Shown: positions 19,255 to 28,458 of the stretch, piece by piece
Layout: the number at the start of each line of letters is the position of its first letter
Numbering within the stretch: position 1 is the first letter of the stretch
Assembly: GCF_023983475.1 (NCBI RefSeq)
Contig: NZ_CP092713.1
Location: 1,426,001 to 1,490,000 of the forward strand
Reading direction: 5' to 3'
Length of the DNA: 64,000 nt
Origin: Aliivibrio fischeri ATCC 7744 = JCM 18803 = DSM 507
GTDB lineage: Bacteria > Pseudomonadota > Gammaproteobacteria > Enterobacterales > Vibrionaceae
Translations under genes and position numbers: made by a program
Notes under the pieces: model-generated
Seen by the model: the letters and a program-made list of their open reading frames with translations, nothing else
Told to the model about the DNA's origin: nothing
The model's database searches: none

Positions 19255-19286
19255 AAAAACGCCCACATAATTGTGGGCGTTTTTAT
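19255..19286. terminator. Bidirectional terminator between convergent genes
   Basis: ACGCCCACA and TGTGGGCGT pair around TAAT with A-tract and T-tract flanks, serving the MltF-like gene on the plus strand and the protease-like gene on the minus strand. Confidence 0.92.
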
Positions 19287-19312
19287 TAATAATGTATCAG
19301 TAGAAAAATACG

Positions 19313-19963
19313 TTATTTCTCTACTTTCACTTTAGGTTGAATAAACTTTTTACTGACATCAACAACAGCTACATCACGAAAGAAAGTTCGACCAAGTAAC
19401 ACAGGGAATGTCATATGCGTACGATCATTCAGAGTGAATTCAGTTTTGGTTTTTAAATCACCAATTTGAACCCAAGCTTCAATTACAGGACGATCAGTTC
19501 GTTTTTCTGTACTTGATTGTCGAATAGTCACGATACGAGATACAGGAGACTCAAACTCTTTGGTTTCTTTTTCATTATGAGCTAATTTAAATTTAACCCA
19601 ATCCTTACCATCACGCTCAAACATTTCAATATCTACAGCTGAAATAGAAGACGTTGTTGCCCCTGTATCTATACGAGCTTTAGCATTGTGATTAATGGCT
19701 TTAATGTAAATCCATTCTTCTTCACCTAACAGCAATTTTCCATCCGCCGTTTTTAACTCATTTGCTTCTGGTTTAACTGGAGGTTTAGGATCTACTTGCG
19801 GTTTTTGCTCTGGTTTTACTTCAGGCTTTGTTTCTGGAGTAACAGGTTGCTCTACCGATGGATTCGTTGCTCCATCAGTTTCCGACGTTGTTGTAGCCGT
19901 CGACATACAACCAGCAAGTAGTATAGGTAAAAGTAACGTTGACCATTTTTTAGTTATCTTCAT
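19313..19963 (-). CDS. Retropepsin-like (PF05618 family) lipoprotein
   Basis: A 216-residue lipoprotein with lipobox LLAGC (Cys at about 19), then a Pro/Lys/Glu-rich linker of about 50 residues (PEVKPEQKPQVDPKPPVKPE), probably a spacer through the periplasm. The globular part has the aspartic-protease-like signature ARIDTGATTSSISAVDIE and a later LLGRTFFRDVAVVDVSK. The Pfam family carries the old name ATP-dependent zinc protease, but the motif is that of retropepsins. AAAGGA precedes the ATG. A second, shorter family member is at 27750-28247. Substrate unknown. Confidence 0.8.
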   Translation of the reverse strand: MKITKKWSTLLLPILLAGCMSTATTTSETDGATNPSVEQPVTPETKPEVKPEQKPQVDPKPPVKPEANELKTADGKLLLGEEEWIYIKAINHNAKARIDTGATTSSISAVDIEMFERDGKDWVKFKLAHNEKETKEFESPVSRIVTIRQSSTEKRTDRPVIEAWVQIGDLKTKTEFTLNDRTHMTFPVLLGRTFFRDVAVVDVSKKFIQPKVKVEK

Positions 19964-20027
19964 TCGTTTTCCTTTACGGTTTATCTGTTATATTTCATTA
20001 GTATAGTTAATATCTCTAATTTTTCTG

Positions 20028-21215
20028 TTACTTATTTGCAACAGAGGCAACAGATTTAGCAATATAATCAATGTGTTTTTCTTGCATTCCTGCAATATTG
20101 ATTCGCCCATCTCCAACGGCGTAAATACCATGCTCTGATTTTAAAGATGCCATTTGCTCTGGCGTAAAACCAATTACTGAGAACATACCTTTATGTTGTT
20201 CAATAAAATCAAATGTCTCTGATTGTGTTTCATTACGCAGTGCTTCACATAAGTTAGTTCGTAAACCAACTAAGCGTTTTTGCATCTCATCCAATTCAGT
20301 GCGCCACGATAACGTTAATTGATCATCATTTAAAATTCGACCAACAATCGCAGCACCATGATCTGGTGGCATAGTGTAAGTCGCACGAGCCATTTGCAGC
20401 AGTTTCGCTTTAGCATTCATTGCTATCTCAATATTGCCAGCGATCACCATAGCCGCACCTGTTCGTTCACGATACAAACCAAAATTTTTCGAGCATGATG
20501 TTGCTATAAACATTTGAGGTACACGGTCTGCCATAAACCGCAAACCAGCCGCATCAGCTTCTAATCCGTCACCAAATCCTTGGTATGCAATATCAACAAA
20601 AGGAATAAAACCATTTTTTAATGCTAACTCTGTAATAGCAATCCAATCCGAAAGACGAATATCTGCACCAGTTGGGTTATGACAACAACCGTGCAGTAAA
20701 ATGATATCTTTAGGACCCGCTTTTGCTAAGTCAGCAAGCATAGCTTCGCTATCCACCTGTTTTGTCAGAGGATTGAAATATGTGTAATGACGAACTTTAA
20801 GACCAGCCGCTTCCATTACTGGTTGATGATTAACGTAACTTGGATTACTTATCCAAACTGTTGCATCAGGTTCTGTTGATTTAATTAAATCAGCAAGCAT
20901 ACGTAAAGCACCACTCGCTCCAGGAGTTTGAATGGCAGAAACACGCTCATAAGCTGAGGTATCACGTAACAATAAATCAACCATGCTTTGATTAAAAACT
21001 TCACAACCAGCAAGACCAACATAAGCTTTTGTGGTTTGCTCTGCTGCAATAGATTTCGCCGAATCGCTTACGGCTTTCATGATTGGTGTTAAACCTTGAT
21101 CGTTACGATAAACACCGATACCGAGATCGACTTTATTATCGCGATCATCGGCTCGATATTCGATAGAAAGAGAAAGAATGGGATCTTTAGCAGGAGTCGC
21201 TATATTTTGCAGCAT
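20028..21215 (-). CDS. Aromatic amino acid / aspartate aminotransferase
   Basis: A 395-residue fold-type I PLP enzyme. The expected cofactor Lys is in IATSCSKNFGLYRERTGA, with the PLP-binding Asp in PFVDIAYQGFGDG and the substrate Arg near the end. VDLGIGVYRNDQG and LLHGCCHNPTGAD are typical of the AspC/TyrB group. It transfers amino groups between glutamate and aromatic or dicarboxylic keto acids. TyrB-like or AspC-like preference cannot be decided by eye. It is probably monocistronic, since 90 bases separate it from nrdG. Confidence 0.88.
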   Translation of the reverse strand: MLQNIATPAKDPILSLSIEYRADDRDNKVDLGIGVYRNDQGLTPIMKAVSDSAKSIAAEQTTKAYVGLAGCEVFNQSMVDLLLRDTSAYERVSAIQTPGASGALRMLADLIKSTEPDATVWISNPSYVNHQPVMEAAGLKVRHYTYFNPLTKQVDSEAMLADLAKAGPKDIILLHGCCHNPTGADIRLSDWIAITELALKNGFIPFVDIAYQGFGDGLEADAAGLRFMADRVPQMFIATSCSKNFGLYRERTGAAMVIAGNIEIAMNAKAKLLQMARATYTMPPDHGAAIVGRILNDDQLTLSWRTELDEMQKRLVGLRTNLCEALRNETQSETFDFIEQHKGMFSVIGFTPEQMASLKSEHGIYAVGDGRINIAGMQEKHIDYIAKSVASVANK

Positions 21216-21305
21216 ATTTTCATATCCTTATGATCTGTAATGTATTTAAGTTACCATTCAGATAGGAAAATATCACGTTTTATTGTTTAGATTTTTACAA
21301 TTTTC

Positions 21306-21776
21306 TTACAATACATTGAATGTATGAATAATCTGATTGCTACTACCACGCCAATCCAATGATGGATCCGCTTTGTCTTGTTCAAAACGACCATCAATTA
21401 ACGTATCAATTAAGTCAACAATCTCTTTTTGTGTTGGATTTAGCTCACTTAGGGTGTAGCCCGTCCACATCCAAATGTCTTTACTTTCACATTCAGATTT
21501 AACACGTTTTACTAGCTTAAGAACAGATTCACAATTCATTGGATGAAGAGGATCGCCGCCCGACAATGACAATCCTCTACGTGGAATACGTGTATCATTC
21601 AGATCAGTAATAATCTTATCTTCTAGCTCTTTCGTAAAAAGATGTCCTGAATTTGGATTAAGTGTGGATTTGTTATAGCACCCTTTACAGTTGTGCTCAC
21701 AACCTGAAACGAACAGGGTACAGCGCGTACCCGGTCCATTAACCACATCAATTGAATGATATACGTGATAGTTCAT
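21306..21776 (-). CDS. nrdG: Anaerobic ribonucleotide reductase activase
   Basis: A 156-residue radical SAM enzyme that installs the glycyl radical on NrdD. The [4Fe-4S] motif CX3CX2C is in GCEHNCKGCYNKS, and the SAM-binding GGDP is in LSLSGGDPLHP. Length matches E. coli NrdG. Its ATG overlaps the nrdD stop codon, so the two are co-translated. Confidence 0.95.
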   Translation of the reverse strand: MNYHVYHSIDVVNGPGTRCTLFVSGCEHNCKGCYNKSTLNPNSGHLFTKELEDKIITDLNDTRIPRRGLSLSGGDPLHPMNCESVLKLVKRVKSECESKDIWMWTGYTLSELNPTQKEIVDLIDTLIDGRFEQDKADPSLDWRGSSNQIIHTFNVL

Positions 21777-23896
21777 TATAAATGTTTCACTCGACGTTGA
21801 ACTTCTTCTTGTTTACCGAAGTTAAATGGACGTGCATCGGGGCTACCTAAATAACCACACACACGACGTGTTACGGATACTTTCGTTGAATCATGATTGC
21901 CACATTTAGGACAAGTGAAGCCTTTACTTGTACATTCAAATTCACCGTTATAACCACATTCGTAGCACTCATCAATCGGTGTATTTGTGCCGTAATAAGG
22001 AACACGCGTATAGCTGTAATCCCATACGTTTTCTAATGCTTCAATGTTACGTTGCATGTTAGGGAATTCACCATAACAAATGAAGCCACCACTTGAGATT
22101 TCTGGGTATGGCATTTCAAAGTCAATCTTATCGTATGGATTCACTTTCTTCTGTACATCTAAGTGGAAACTGTTTGTGTAGTAGCCTTTATCTGTCACTT
22201 TATCAATCACACCAAATTGTGTGTTATCAAGCTTACAGAAACGAGAACATAAGTTTTCACTTGGAGTACCATACAAGCTAAAGCCAAAACCAGTTTCTTT
22301 TGTCCATACTTGAACAGCGTCTTTTAGGTACTGAATAATCTCTAATGCTTTAACTTGAAGCTCTGCATTGTCATATAGGTGATCATCACTACCAAATAGT
22401 GCTTCGATTGTTTCATGTACACCAATGTAGCCAAGCGATACAGATGCACGACCGTTTTTAAAGATATTAATGATGTCATCATCTGGTTTTAGACGAACAC
22501 CACACGCCCCTTCCATGTAAAGGATTGGAGCAACACGAGCTTTAACGCCTTCTAAACGAGAAATACGTGATTCTAGCGCACGACGACATAGCACTAAGCG
22601 CTCATCAAGCAGTTTATAGAATGTATCTACGTCACCTTTTGCTTCAATCGCAACACGAGGTAGGTTTAAGCTCACCACACCTAAGTTATTACGACCATCG
22701 TGAATTTGCTCACCGTTCTCTTCATATAAATCTAGGAAGCTACGACAACCCATTGGTGTTTTAAATGAACCCGTTACTTCAACGACTTTGTCATAGTTAA
22801 GGATATCTGGGTACATGCGTTTTGACGCACATTCTAATGCTAATTGTTTAATATCGTAGTTTGGATCTGCTTTTTTATGGTTTAGACCATCACGAATAGC
22901 AAATACTAATTTAGGGAATACCGCTGTTTTACGGTTTTTACCTAGACCTGCAATACGGTTTTCTAAAATAGAGCGTTGGATCAGTTTTGATTCCCAGCTC
23001 GTACCTAAACCAAAGCCGAATGTTACAAATGGTGTTTGTCCGTTTGCTGTATGTAATGTGTTTACTTCGTATTCAAGCGATTGGAATGCGTCATAACATT
23101 CTTTTTCTGTTTGAGCTTGAGCAAAAGCTTCAGCATCAGGAATGCCCCATTTTTCAGCAAGCTTTAACGCTTTTTCATAACTCACAGTTACGTAAGGCGC
23201 TAAAATTTCATCAATACGGTTAATCGTAGTTCCGCCATAAATGTGACTTGCTACTTGTGCAATAATTTGTGCAGTTACGGCAGTTGCGGTTGCGATTGAT
23301 TTTGGTGTATCAATTTCCGCATTACCCATTTTAAAGCCACCAGTTAACATGCCTTTTAAATCAATTAGCATACAGTTAAACATTGGGAAAAATGGTGCGT
23401 AATCTAAATCGTGGTAGTGGATCTCACCACGCTCGTGAGCTTGTACAATATCACGAGGTAAAATATGACGAGTTGCGTAGTGCTTAGCAACAATACCCGC
23501 TAATAAATCACGTTGAGTTGGAATCACTTTACCGTCTTTATTTGCGTTTTCATTCAGTAGCTCAGCATTACTTTGTTCAATCAGACCACTAATTTCCTTA
23601 TTTAGTACGCTGATTTTTTCACGAGCAATATCTCTATCATGACGATATTCAATATAAGCACGAGCAAGCACTTTATGTGGTCCTTGCATTAATTCGTTTT
23701 CAACCAGTTCTTGAATCTGGCGAATGCCCACTTCTTGTTGTCCCTGTAATGCAATCTCAACAGCATGAGCAACTAATTTAGCGTAACTCTCTATCTCAGG
23801 AGTCACCTGCTCTGAAGCACCTTTTACAGCGTCAATTATACGAGAACTTTTATATGCTGCGCGACTTCCATCTCGCTTGATTACAGTTATATTCAC
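21776..23896 (-). CDS. nrdD: Anaerobic ribonucleoside-triphosphate reductase
   Basis: Glycyl-radical enzyme making dNTPs from NTPs without oxygen. An N-terminal ATP-cone (VIKRDGSRAAYKSSRI) carries allosteric control. The core contains the Cys-containing segments of class III reductases. A C-terminal zinc site CYECGYNGEFEC followed by CPKCG leads to the glycyl radical motif RVCGYLGSPDARPFN. The open frame runs 16 codons further upstream, but the GTG at 23896 (NITVIKRDG) has GGAGT at the right distance and gives 706 residues, near the 712 of E. coli, so it is chosen. Expression is probably FNR-activated. Confidence 0.95.
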   Translation of the reverse strand: MNITVIKRDGSRAAYKSSRIIDAVKGASEQVTPEIESYAKLVAHAVEIALQGQQEVGIRQIQELVENELMQGPHKVLARAYIEYRHDRDIAREKISVLNKEISGLIEQSNAELLNENANKDGKVIPTQRDLLAGIVAKHYATRHILPRDIVQAHERGEIHYHDLDYAPFFPMFNCMLIDLKGMLTGGFKMGNAEIDTPKSIATATAVTAQIIAQVASHIYGGTTINRIDEILAPYVTVSYEKALKLAEKWGIPDAEAFAQAQTEKECYDAFQSLEYEVNTLHTANGQTPFVTFGFGLGTSWESKLIQRSILENRIAGLGKNRKTAVFPKLVFAIRDGLNHKKADPNYDIKQLALECASKRMYPDILNYDKVVEVTGSFKTPMGCRSFLDLYEENGEQIHDGRNNLGVVSLNLPRVAIEAKGDVDTFYKLLDERLVLCRRALESRISRLEGVKARVAPILYMEGACGVRLKPDDDIINIFKNGRASVSLGYIGVHETIEALFGSDDHLYDNAELQVKALEIIQYLKDAVQVWTKETGFGFSLYGTPSENLCSRFCKLDNTQFGVIDKVTDKGYYTNSFHLDVQKKVNPYDKIDFEMPYPEISSGGFICYGEFPNMQRNIEALENVWDYSYTRVPYYGTNTPIDECYECGYNGEFECTSKGFTCPKCGNHDSTKVSVTRRVCGYLGSPDARPFNFGKQEEVQRRVKHL

Positions 23897-23952
23897 AGTG
23901 ACTCCAAATACTAAATAGTGGGGGTGTTGAACTAGCCAACACAAGATGTGGT

Positions 23953-23996
23953 GTATTAGGCTCGATCTGAGAATAAAATACTTTGATCTAGATCAA
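23953..23996 (-). promoter_or_regulatory. FNR-dependent class II promoter of nrdDG
   Basis: A perfect FNR box TTGATCTAGATCAA (23983-23996) stands 34 bases, centre to centre, from a -10 element TAATAC (23953-23958) on the minus strand. That puts FNR near -42 of the predicted start, the classical position for activation, and no good -35 element is needed. The nrdD GTG follows about 50 bases later. Confidence 0.75.
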
Positions 23997-24136
23997 TCTA
24001 ATTTTATGGGTGATTCTACTTTCACCACTGCTTTAAGATTGTTCTCACTTTCGTTGCAATGTATGAAAATGAAACATTTTTTTGTGTGCTAAGTGGTAAA
24101 TTTTTAATTAAACTGCTTGCGATTTCTGGAGGACTT

Positions 24137-25030
24137 ATGAATCAACGAATTACTCGAACACTGATTTTTTTAATGCTTACTTTTAGTTCATTTTCAAGCT
24201 ATGCGATCACATTATCGACATGGAATATGGAATGGTTAACGCTCTCGCCTTCTGAAAAATTTCGCTCATCAGATCGAAGTCAACAAGATTTTGAGCAGCT
24301 AAATTTTTACTTTTCGCAATCCAATAGCAAAATTTTAGCTTTTCAAGAAGTCGATTCAAAAGAAGCAATCCAAAGAATAGTGGGAAATGATTATAAAATT
24401 TACCTCTCTGATCGTTCTTTAAACTCAAAACTTCAGTTTACCGACATAAATCAATACACAGGTTTCGCCGTTCATCAGTCAATCCCTGTTATAGATCCTA
24501 ATGATTTTTCATTATTACCAAAGAAAAAAACCAGCAAGTTGCGTTATGCCACTTATATTGTGGCTGATATAGGCAATCCATCACGTCCAGTACACCTCTT
24601 ATCTGTGCATCTAAAATCTGGATGTCTAGGACAAAAAAAGAAAAATTATTCGTGTTCGACGTTAAAGCAACAAACTGATGAAGTAATAGAATGGATTAAC
24701 TCTCGTGAAGCCAATAATGAAGAGTATCTAATTTTGGGGGATTTCAATCATACTCTTGCGCATCCGAGAAGCTGGTTATGGAAGAATATAAAGAGTAATA
24801 CTTCTGATACACCATTATTACTAACTGAAGATACAAAAGCTCGTTGCACAGTTAAGCAATGGAAACGAGACTGGCCTAAGTACACGACATTCACTCGTTT
24901 GATCGATCATGGCATTACAAATATCTCGAATCGTTCTTTCCAAGTGACTCAGCAACAATTTACGGAAGCCGATGTCAAAAAATATCAACTGAGTGATCAT
25001 TGCCCTATTTTATTTGAAATGAATAATTAA
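24137..25030 (+). CDS. Secreted endonuclease/exonuclease/phosphatase (EEP) family protein
   Basis: A 297-residue exported DNase I-like enzyme. Signal peptide MNQRITRTLIFLMLTFSSF is followed by the EEP motifs in order: LSTWNMEWL (Asn), LAFQEVDS (metal Glu), LLSVHLKSGC (His), LILGDFNH (Asp/Asn) and LSDHCPILF (final His). It probably cleaves nucleic acid phosphodiesters outside the cytoplasm. The frame extends 26 codons upstream, but the ATG at 24137 has GGAGG just before it and begins the signal peptide, so it is chosen. Nearby nrdD is divergent and functionally separate. Confidence 0.85.
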   Translation: MNQRITRTLIFLMLTFSSFSSYAITLSTWNMEWLTLSPSEKFRSSDRSQQDFEQLNFYFSQSNSKILAFQEVDSKEAIQRIVGNDYKIYLSDRSLNSKLQFTDINQYTGFAVHQSIPVIDPNDFSLLPKKKTSKLRYATYIVADIGNPSRPVHLLSVHLKSGCLGQKKKNYSCSTLKQQTDEVIEWINSREANNEEYLILGDFNHTLAHPRSWLWKNIKSNTSDTPLLLTEDTKARCTVKQWKRDWPKYTTFTRLIDHGITNISNRSFQVTQQQFTEADVKKYQLSDHCPILFEMNN

Positions 25031-25051
25031 CTCTCTTTTATTAAACATATA

Positions 25052-25082
25052 AAAAAGGAACGCACCTTGCGCTCCTTTTACA
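25052..25082. terminator. Bidirectional terminator between convergent genes
   Basis: AAAGGAGCGC and GCGTTCCTTT pair on the minus strand with one G-T wobble around a short loop, and T-runs lie on both sides. It serves the EEP gene and the Sel1-repeat gene. Confidence 0.8.
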
Positions 25083-25091
25083 TATGGAGAA

Positions 25092-26261
25092 TTAAAACTT
25101 AGCCCCACTATCCATTTTAGTTTGACTAAAATTCATCGGCTCTTTTGTTTCTTCTTTTTTCTCTGTTACTGAAACCACATCTTCTACATTGTCTGCTGTA
25201 ATCTCATTTTCAGTAGCTGAAGTATTTGGCTCTTCTCCAACCATAAATTCATTTTCATCAGGAAAATAACTTTCTCGTTGATACAGCTTATCCAAAGATT
25301 TAATGATGGCGTGTTTTTTAAGCTTACCTTTACTCATTTTTTCATAAAGTGGTTTTGCCATGCTTTGCAATCCAATTACCGCATCCACCCCAACCAAATG
25401 TCCGACATGATCTCGTCGAGAAACAGCAGCTTCAATACCATTTTTAGCAGCAAGCCATAACCAAATATAAGCTATTGAATTACCTTTTTCATTAGTATCA
25501 GCCCCCATTTCACCAGCGAAATATTGCGCTTTAGCATCACCAGATTCAGCTGCAACTTCTAACCAATACGTTGCTTTCTTCGGATCTACAGCGACACCTC
25601 GCCCTTCAGCATATTGCTTACCGATACGGATCTGCGCTTCAACATTATCAAGCATCGCTGCTCGTAAATTCCATTCCGCTGCTAATTTTGCATTCGGTTG
25701 CGGGTTAGCTTCTGCAACATACCAATCGGCAATAAACAATTGTGCAGGGATATGATTAGCTTCTGCGGCTTCAGTTATTAACGCAATGCCTTTTTCAATA
25801 TTAGCTTCAACGCCTTTACCTTGTAAAAAAGCAATACCAAGCGCTAATTTATCCTCAGGTCCACCTTCTTCAGCCGCTACCACTTTCCCCCAAAATGTCG
25901 ATTTCTCTTTTAGTTCAGGGTTATCACGGCGACTATCACATAAACGAATAACAGAACGAATAGCAATACTGTTGTTTAAATTGGCTGCCATTTCATACCA
26001 ATGTAGCGCTTCTTCAAAATTACTCATTTCTGCTTCTTTAGCTAAAAAGAGTTGAGTTGAAATATGACCTGTTTGTGCTTTATATACTCGTTCTTGTCTT
26101 TCTGCTGCTCGAGCTTCTGCAAGCGCACGACGATAAGAGCTCTCTTCAAGCTCTTTTCTTTTTTCTATTTTCTTCTGTTTTTGATTCGCAAAGAAAAAGT
26201 TGATACATACAATTGCGAGTAAAATTAACAATCCTACGACTGCTATTTGAATCCAATTCAT
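25092..26261 (-). CDS. Membrane-anchored Sel1/TPR-repeat protein
   Basis: A 389-residue protein with one N-terminal membrane helix (MNWIQIAVVGLLILLAIVCI), a charged coiled-coil stretch (QKQKKIEKRKELEE), several Sel1-like repeats (ALHWYEMAANLNNSIA; LALGIAFLQGKGVEANIEKG; IRIGKQYAEGRGVAVDPKKA; WLEVAAESGDAKAQY), and an acidic low-complexity tail. Sel1 repeats mediate protein contacts, and no catalytic motif is seen. The frame extends 21 codons upstream, but the ATG at 26261 starts the membrane anchor. Role unknown. Confidence 0.78.
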   Translation of the reverse strand: MNWIQIAVVGLLILLAIVCINFFFANQKQKKIEKRKELEESSYRRALAEARAAERQERVYKAQTGHISTQLFLAKEAEMSNFEEALHWYEMAANLNNSIAIRSVIRLCDSRRDNPELKEKSTFWGKVVAAEEGGPEDKLALGIAFLQGKGVEANIEKGIALITEAAEANHIPAQLFIADWYVAEANPQPNAKLAAEWNLRAAMLDNVEAQIRIGKQYAEGRGVAVDPKKATYWLEVAAESGDAKAQYFAGEMGADTNEKGNSIAYIWLWLAAKNGIEAAVSRRDHVGHLVGVDAVIGLQSMAKPLYEKMSKGKLKKHAIIKSLDKLYQRESYFPDENEFMVGEEPNTSATENEITADNVEDVVSVTEKKEETKEPMNFSQTKMDSGAKF

Positions 26262-26444
26262 CCGACACCATATTCTATTAAATTTAGTTACCTTTTTTAT
26301 TATCGACATAAATGTTAAAAACATAAAAAAAAGTTTGTGATTTCCTCCTAATTTTCAGCTTATTATCAATTTTCTCGATAAATAAATTTCCTACGACTAT
26401 TTTTTGTTTGAATTATTTAAAGATCGGGATTACTATCCAGATCA
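26262..26444. other. Intergenic promoter region upstream of the riboswitch
   Basis: An AT-rich stretch between the Sel1 gene and the yybP-ykoY element, presumably holding the divergent promoters. No operator-like repeats stand out. Confidence 0.4.
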
Positions 26445-26560
26445 TTGGGGAGTAGTCACAAGATTTAATACTTAATCTTGTTCAGATATCGTCATCCCGA
26501 AGCTTCGCTTCCGGTATCTGTAAGTAGGCAAAGGTTGCCAATCGCTTTGACAAGACCAAA
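26445..26560 (+). promoter_or_regulatory. yybP-ykoY riboswitch (Mn2+-sensing) upstream of alx
   Basis: The conserved 5' block TTGGGGAGTAGTC and 3' block GACAAGACCAAAACC enclose a series of hairpins: CAAGATT with AATCTTG (26458-26479), CAGATATC with GGTATCTG enclosing CCCGAAGC/GCTTCCGG (26482-26520), and GGCAA with TTGCC (26527-26539). This is the arrangement of the yybP-ykoY family, which in E. coli precedes the alx and mntP genes and responds to manganese, and to pH at alx. AGACC of the 3' block can pair with GGTCT at about 26594-26598, a possible switching helix before the ribosome site. Confidence 0.85.
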
Positions 26561-26648
26561 ACCATAACATTAATTTTTATTGTTTGTGGTGGAAGGTCTA
26601 TGCTCTTTATTCATGCCTATTCCTTTCACCTCTATTTAAGGAATACTT

Positions 26649-27605
26649 ATGTCACCGTTAACTTGGGAACTCTTTGGTTTCGTTGTTCTCGCTATGTTCG
26701 CTCTTGATCTATTTCAAACAAGAAAAGATACACCAAGCCTTAAAAAAGCATTAGTTTGGTCTTTATTCTGGTTTGTTCTTGCATTTGTTTTTTGTGCTGT
26801 CATTTATCTTTACTGGCCATTAATGGCTCCAGAAAGTAGTTATACACGCACCGATGCTAGTGTTGCTTTCCTTACCGGCTATTTGCTTGAAAAAATGCTA
26901 AGTGTCGATAACCTTTTTGTTTTCGCATTAATTTTTAGTCAATTCGCCGTTCCAGAGTCAAGTCGTCCACGTATTCTGTTATGGGGTATTATTGGTGCCC
27001 TTGCTTTACGTGCAGTAATGATTTTTGTTGGCGCAGAATTATTAGCTCAGTACCACTGGATCCTATACATCTTTGCTGTATTCCTAATCATTACTGGTGT
27101 GAAATTATGGTTTGCAGATACGGAAGAAAACAGTGATTTTGCGTCATCAAAATTGGTTATGTTCTTTAAAAAGCACATTCCATTTGATGACAAATACCAT
27201 GGCAATCAACTGTTTGCTAAAGTAAGCGGAAAAACAATTGCAACGCCTCTATTACTAGTGGTTATTGTAATTATGTTTACCGATATTATGTTCGCTTTAG
27301 ATTCAATTCCTGCAATTTTTGCAATTACACAAGAACCATTCTTGGTGTTTGCTGCAAATGTGTTTGCACTATTAGGTCTACGTTCATTGTATTTTGTTCT
27401 TCAAGGTATGCTTGATAAGTTCTGTTACCTACAACCTGCATTAGCATTTATACTGAGCTTTATCGGTATAAAAATGTTCCTGGTTGGCACAAAATACGAA
27501 GTACCAACGGTTATTTCATTATTAACGATCGTTGCAATCATTACGCTGGCGATTATCGGTTCTATTTATAAAAACCGCTCTCAGCAACAAGAAGTACAAG
27601 ATTAA
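26649..27605 (+). CDS. alx: TerC/Alx-family integral membrane protein, probable Mn2+ exporter
   Basis: A 318-residue inner-membrane protein with about nine hydrophobic helices. Family residues include the acidic motif in the helix KMLSVDNLFVFALIFSQF and the second repeat motif VIMFTDIMFALDSIPAIFAI, whose Asp residues are thought to bind metal. Length and sequence match E. coli Alx, which exports excess manganese. AAGGA lies eight bases before the ATG. The riboswitch directly upstream supports metal control of the gene. Confidence 0.92.
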   Translation: MSPLTWELFGFVVLAMFALDLFQTRKDTPSLKKALVWSLFWFVLAFVFCAVIYLYWPLMAPESSYTRTDASVAFLTGYLLEKMLSVDNLFVFALIFSQFAVPESSRPRILLWGIIGALALRAVMIFVGAELLAQYHWILYIFAVFLIITGVKLWFADTEENSDFASSKLVMFFKKHIPFDDKYHGNQLFAKVSGKTIATPLLLVVIVIMFTDIMFALDSIPAIFAITQEPFLVFAANVFALLGLRSLYFVLQGMLDKFCYLQPALAFILSFIGIKMFLVGTKYEVPTVISLLTIVAIITLAIIGSIYKNRSQQQEVQD

Positions 27606-27614
27606 AAAAACTCT

Positions 27615-27646
27615 TAAGGCGATAGCGATAGTTATCGCCTTTTTTA
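27615..27646 (+). terminator. Terminator of alx
   Basis: AAGGCGATA and TATCGCCTT pair around an 8-base loop and are followed by a run of T. Confidence 0.88.
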
Positions 27647-27749
27647 TATTTGCTATTCAAACTTTTTACACAAACCTGAACTCCTTTCCAAAATAAGCGT
27701 CTACACTTCATCCTTATTGAACTTTATTTTTACTTACATAAAGGTTGTT

Positions 27750-28247
27750 ATGAACAAAGCCATTTTATCTATTAGCCTATTGTTACTGTCATCTTCTGTT
27801 TTTGCTCATGAAAGTTGTTCAAATAAAACGATTGTTGGACAAATTGAAACGATTCACATTGATGAACTTAATACCGATTATGAAGCCCGTATCGATACTG
27901 GTGCAGCAACAACGTCAATTCACGCAACCAATATCCAAATAATAAACCAAGAAGATGAAAGTGATGATATGCGTGATCATCTTGGTGATACGGTTAAGTT
28001 CACAACTTATAACGAAGACAACGTTGCAACAGAACATACTGGACGAATCATTAAAGTAAGCAAAATCCGAAATGCACAAGGTGTAGAACGTCGATACGCA
28101 GTACGCATGCATTTACGATTCAATGGTGAAGAAAAGAAAGTAGCCGTTAACTTACGTGATCGCAGTAAGCTCGACTATAAATTACTTATTGGTCGCAACT
28201 GGTTAGAAGGCGATTATTTAGTCGATGTCGAAAAAAATGCAGAATAA
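27750..28247 (+). CDS. Periplasmic retropepsin-like (PF05618 family) protein
   Basis: A 165-residue protein with signal peptide (MNKAILSISLLLLSSSVFA) and a single domain carrying the Asp-Thr-Gly signature ARIDTGAATTSIHATNI and a late LLIGRNWLEGDYLVDVEK. It shares the fold and the motif of the lipoprotein at 19313-19963 but lacks the lipobox and the Pro-rich linker. The frame extends 11 codons upstream; AAGG five bases before the ATG at 27750 and the signal peptide support the shorter start. Substrate unknown. Confidence 0.82.
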   Translation: MNKAILSISLLLLSSSVFAHESCSNKTIVGQIETIHIDELNTDYEARIDTGAATTSIHATNIQIINQEDESDDMRDHLGDTVKFTTYNEDNVATEHTGRIIKVSKIRNAQGVERRYAVRMHLRFNGEEKKVAVNLRDRSKLDYKLLIGRNWLEGDYLVDVEKNAE

Positions 28248-28329
28248 CGTTTATTTTTTAAACGCTTAAACTCTTTTTTCAAAAAAGTACTTTACTTAAA
28301 AACTAAAGATTACTATTATTCACCGCGTT

Positions 28330-28420
28330 GGAGGGATGGCTGAGTGGTCGAAAGCACCGGTCTTGAAAACCGGCAAGGGTTAATAGCCCTTCTAGGGTTC
28401 AAATCCCTATCCCTCCGCCA
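28330..28420 (+). tRNA. tRNA-Ser (anticodon UGA)
   Basis: A 91-base cloverleaf with acceptor GGAGGGA/TCCCTCC, anticodon loop CTTGAAA (anticodon TGA), a long variable arm typical of Ser, T-loop TTCAAAT, discriminator G and encoded CCA. First gene of the tRNA cluster. Confidence 0.96.
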
Positions 28421-28458
28421 CTTTCGAGATTCAGATAGAGTCTGGGTTTCAAAAAATT

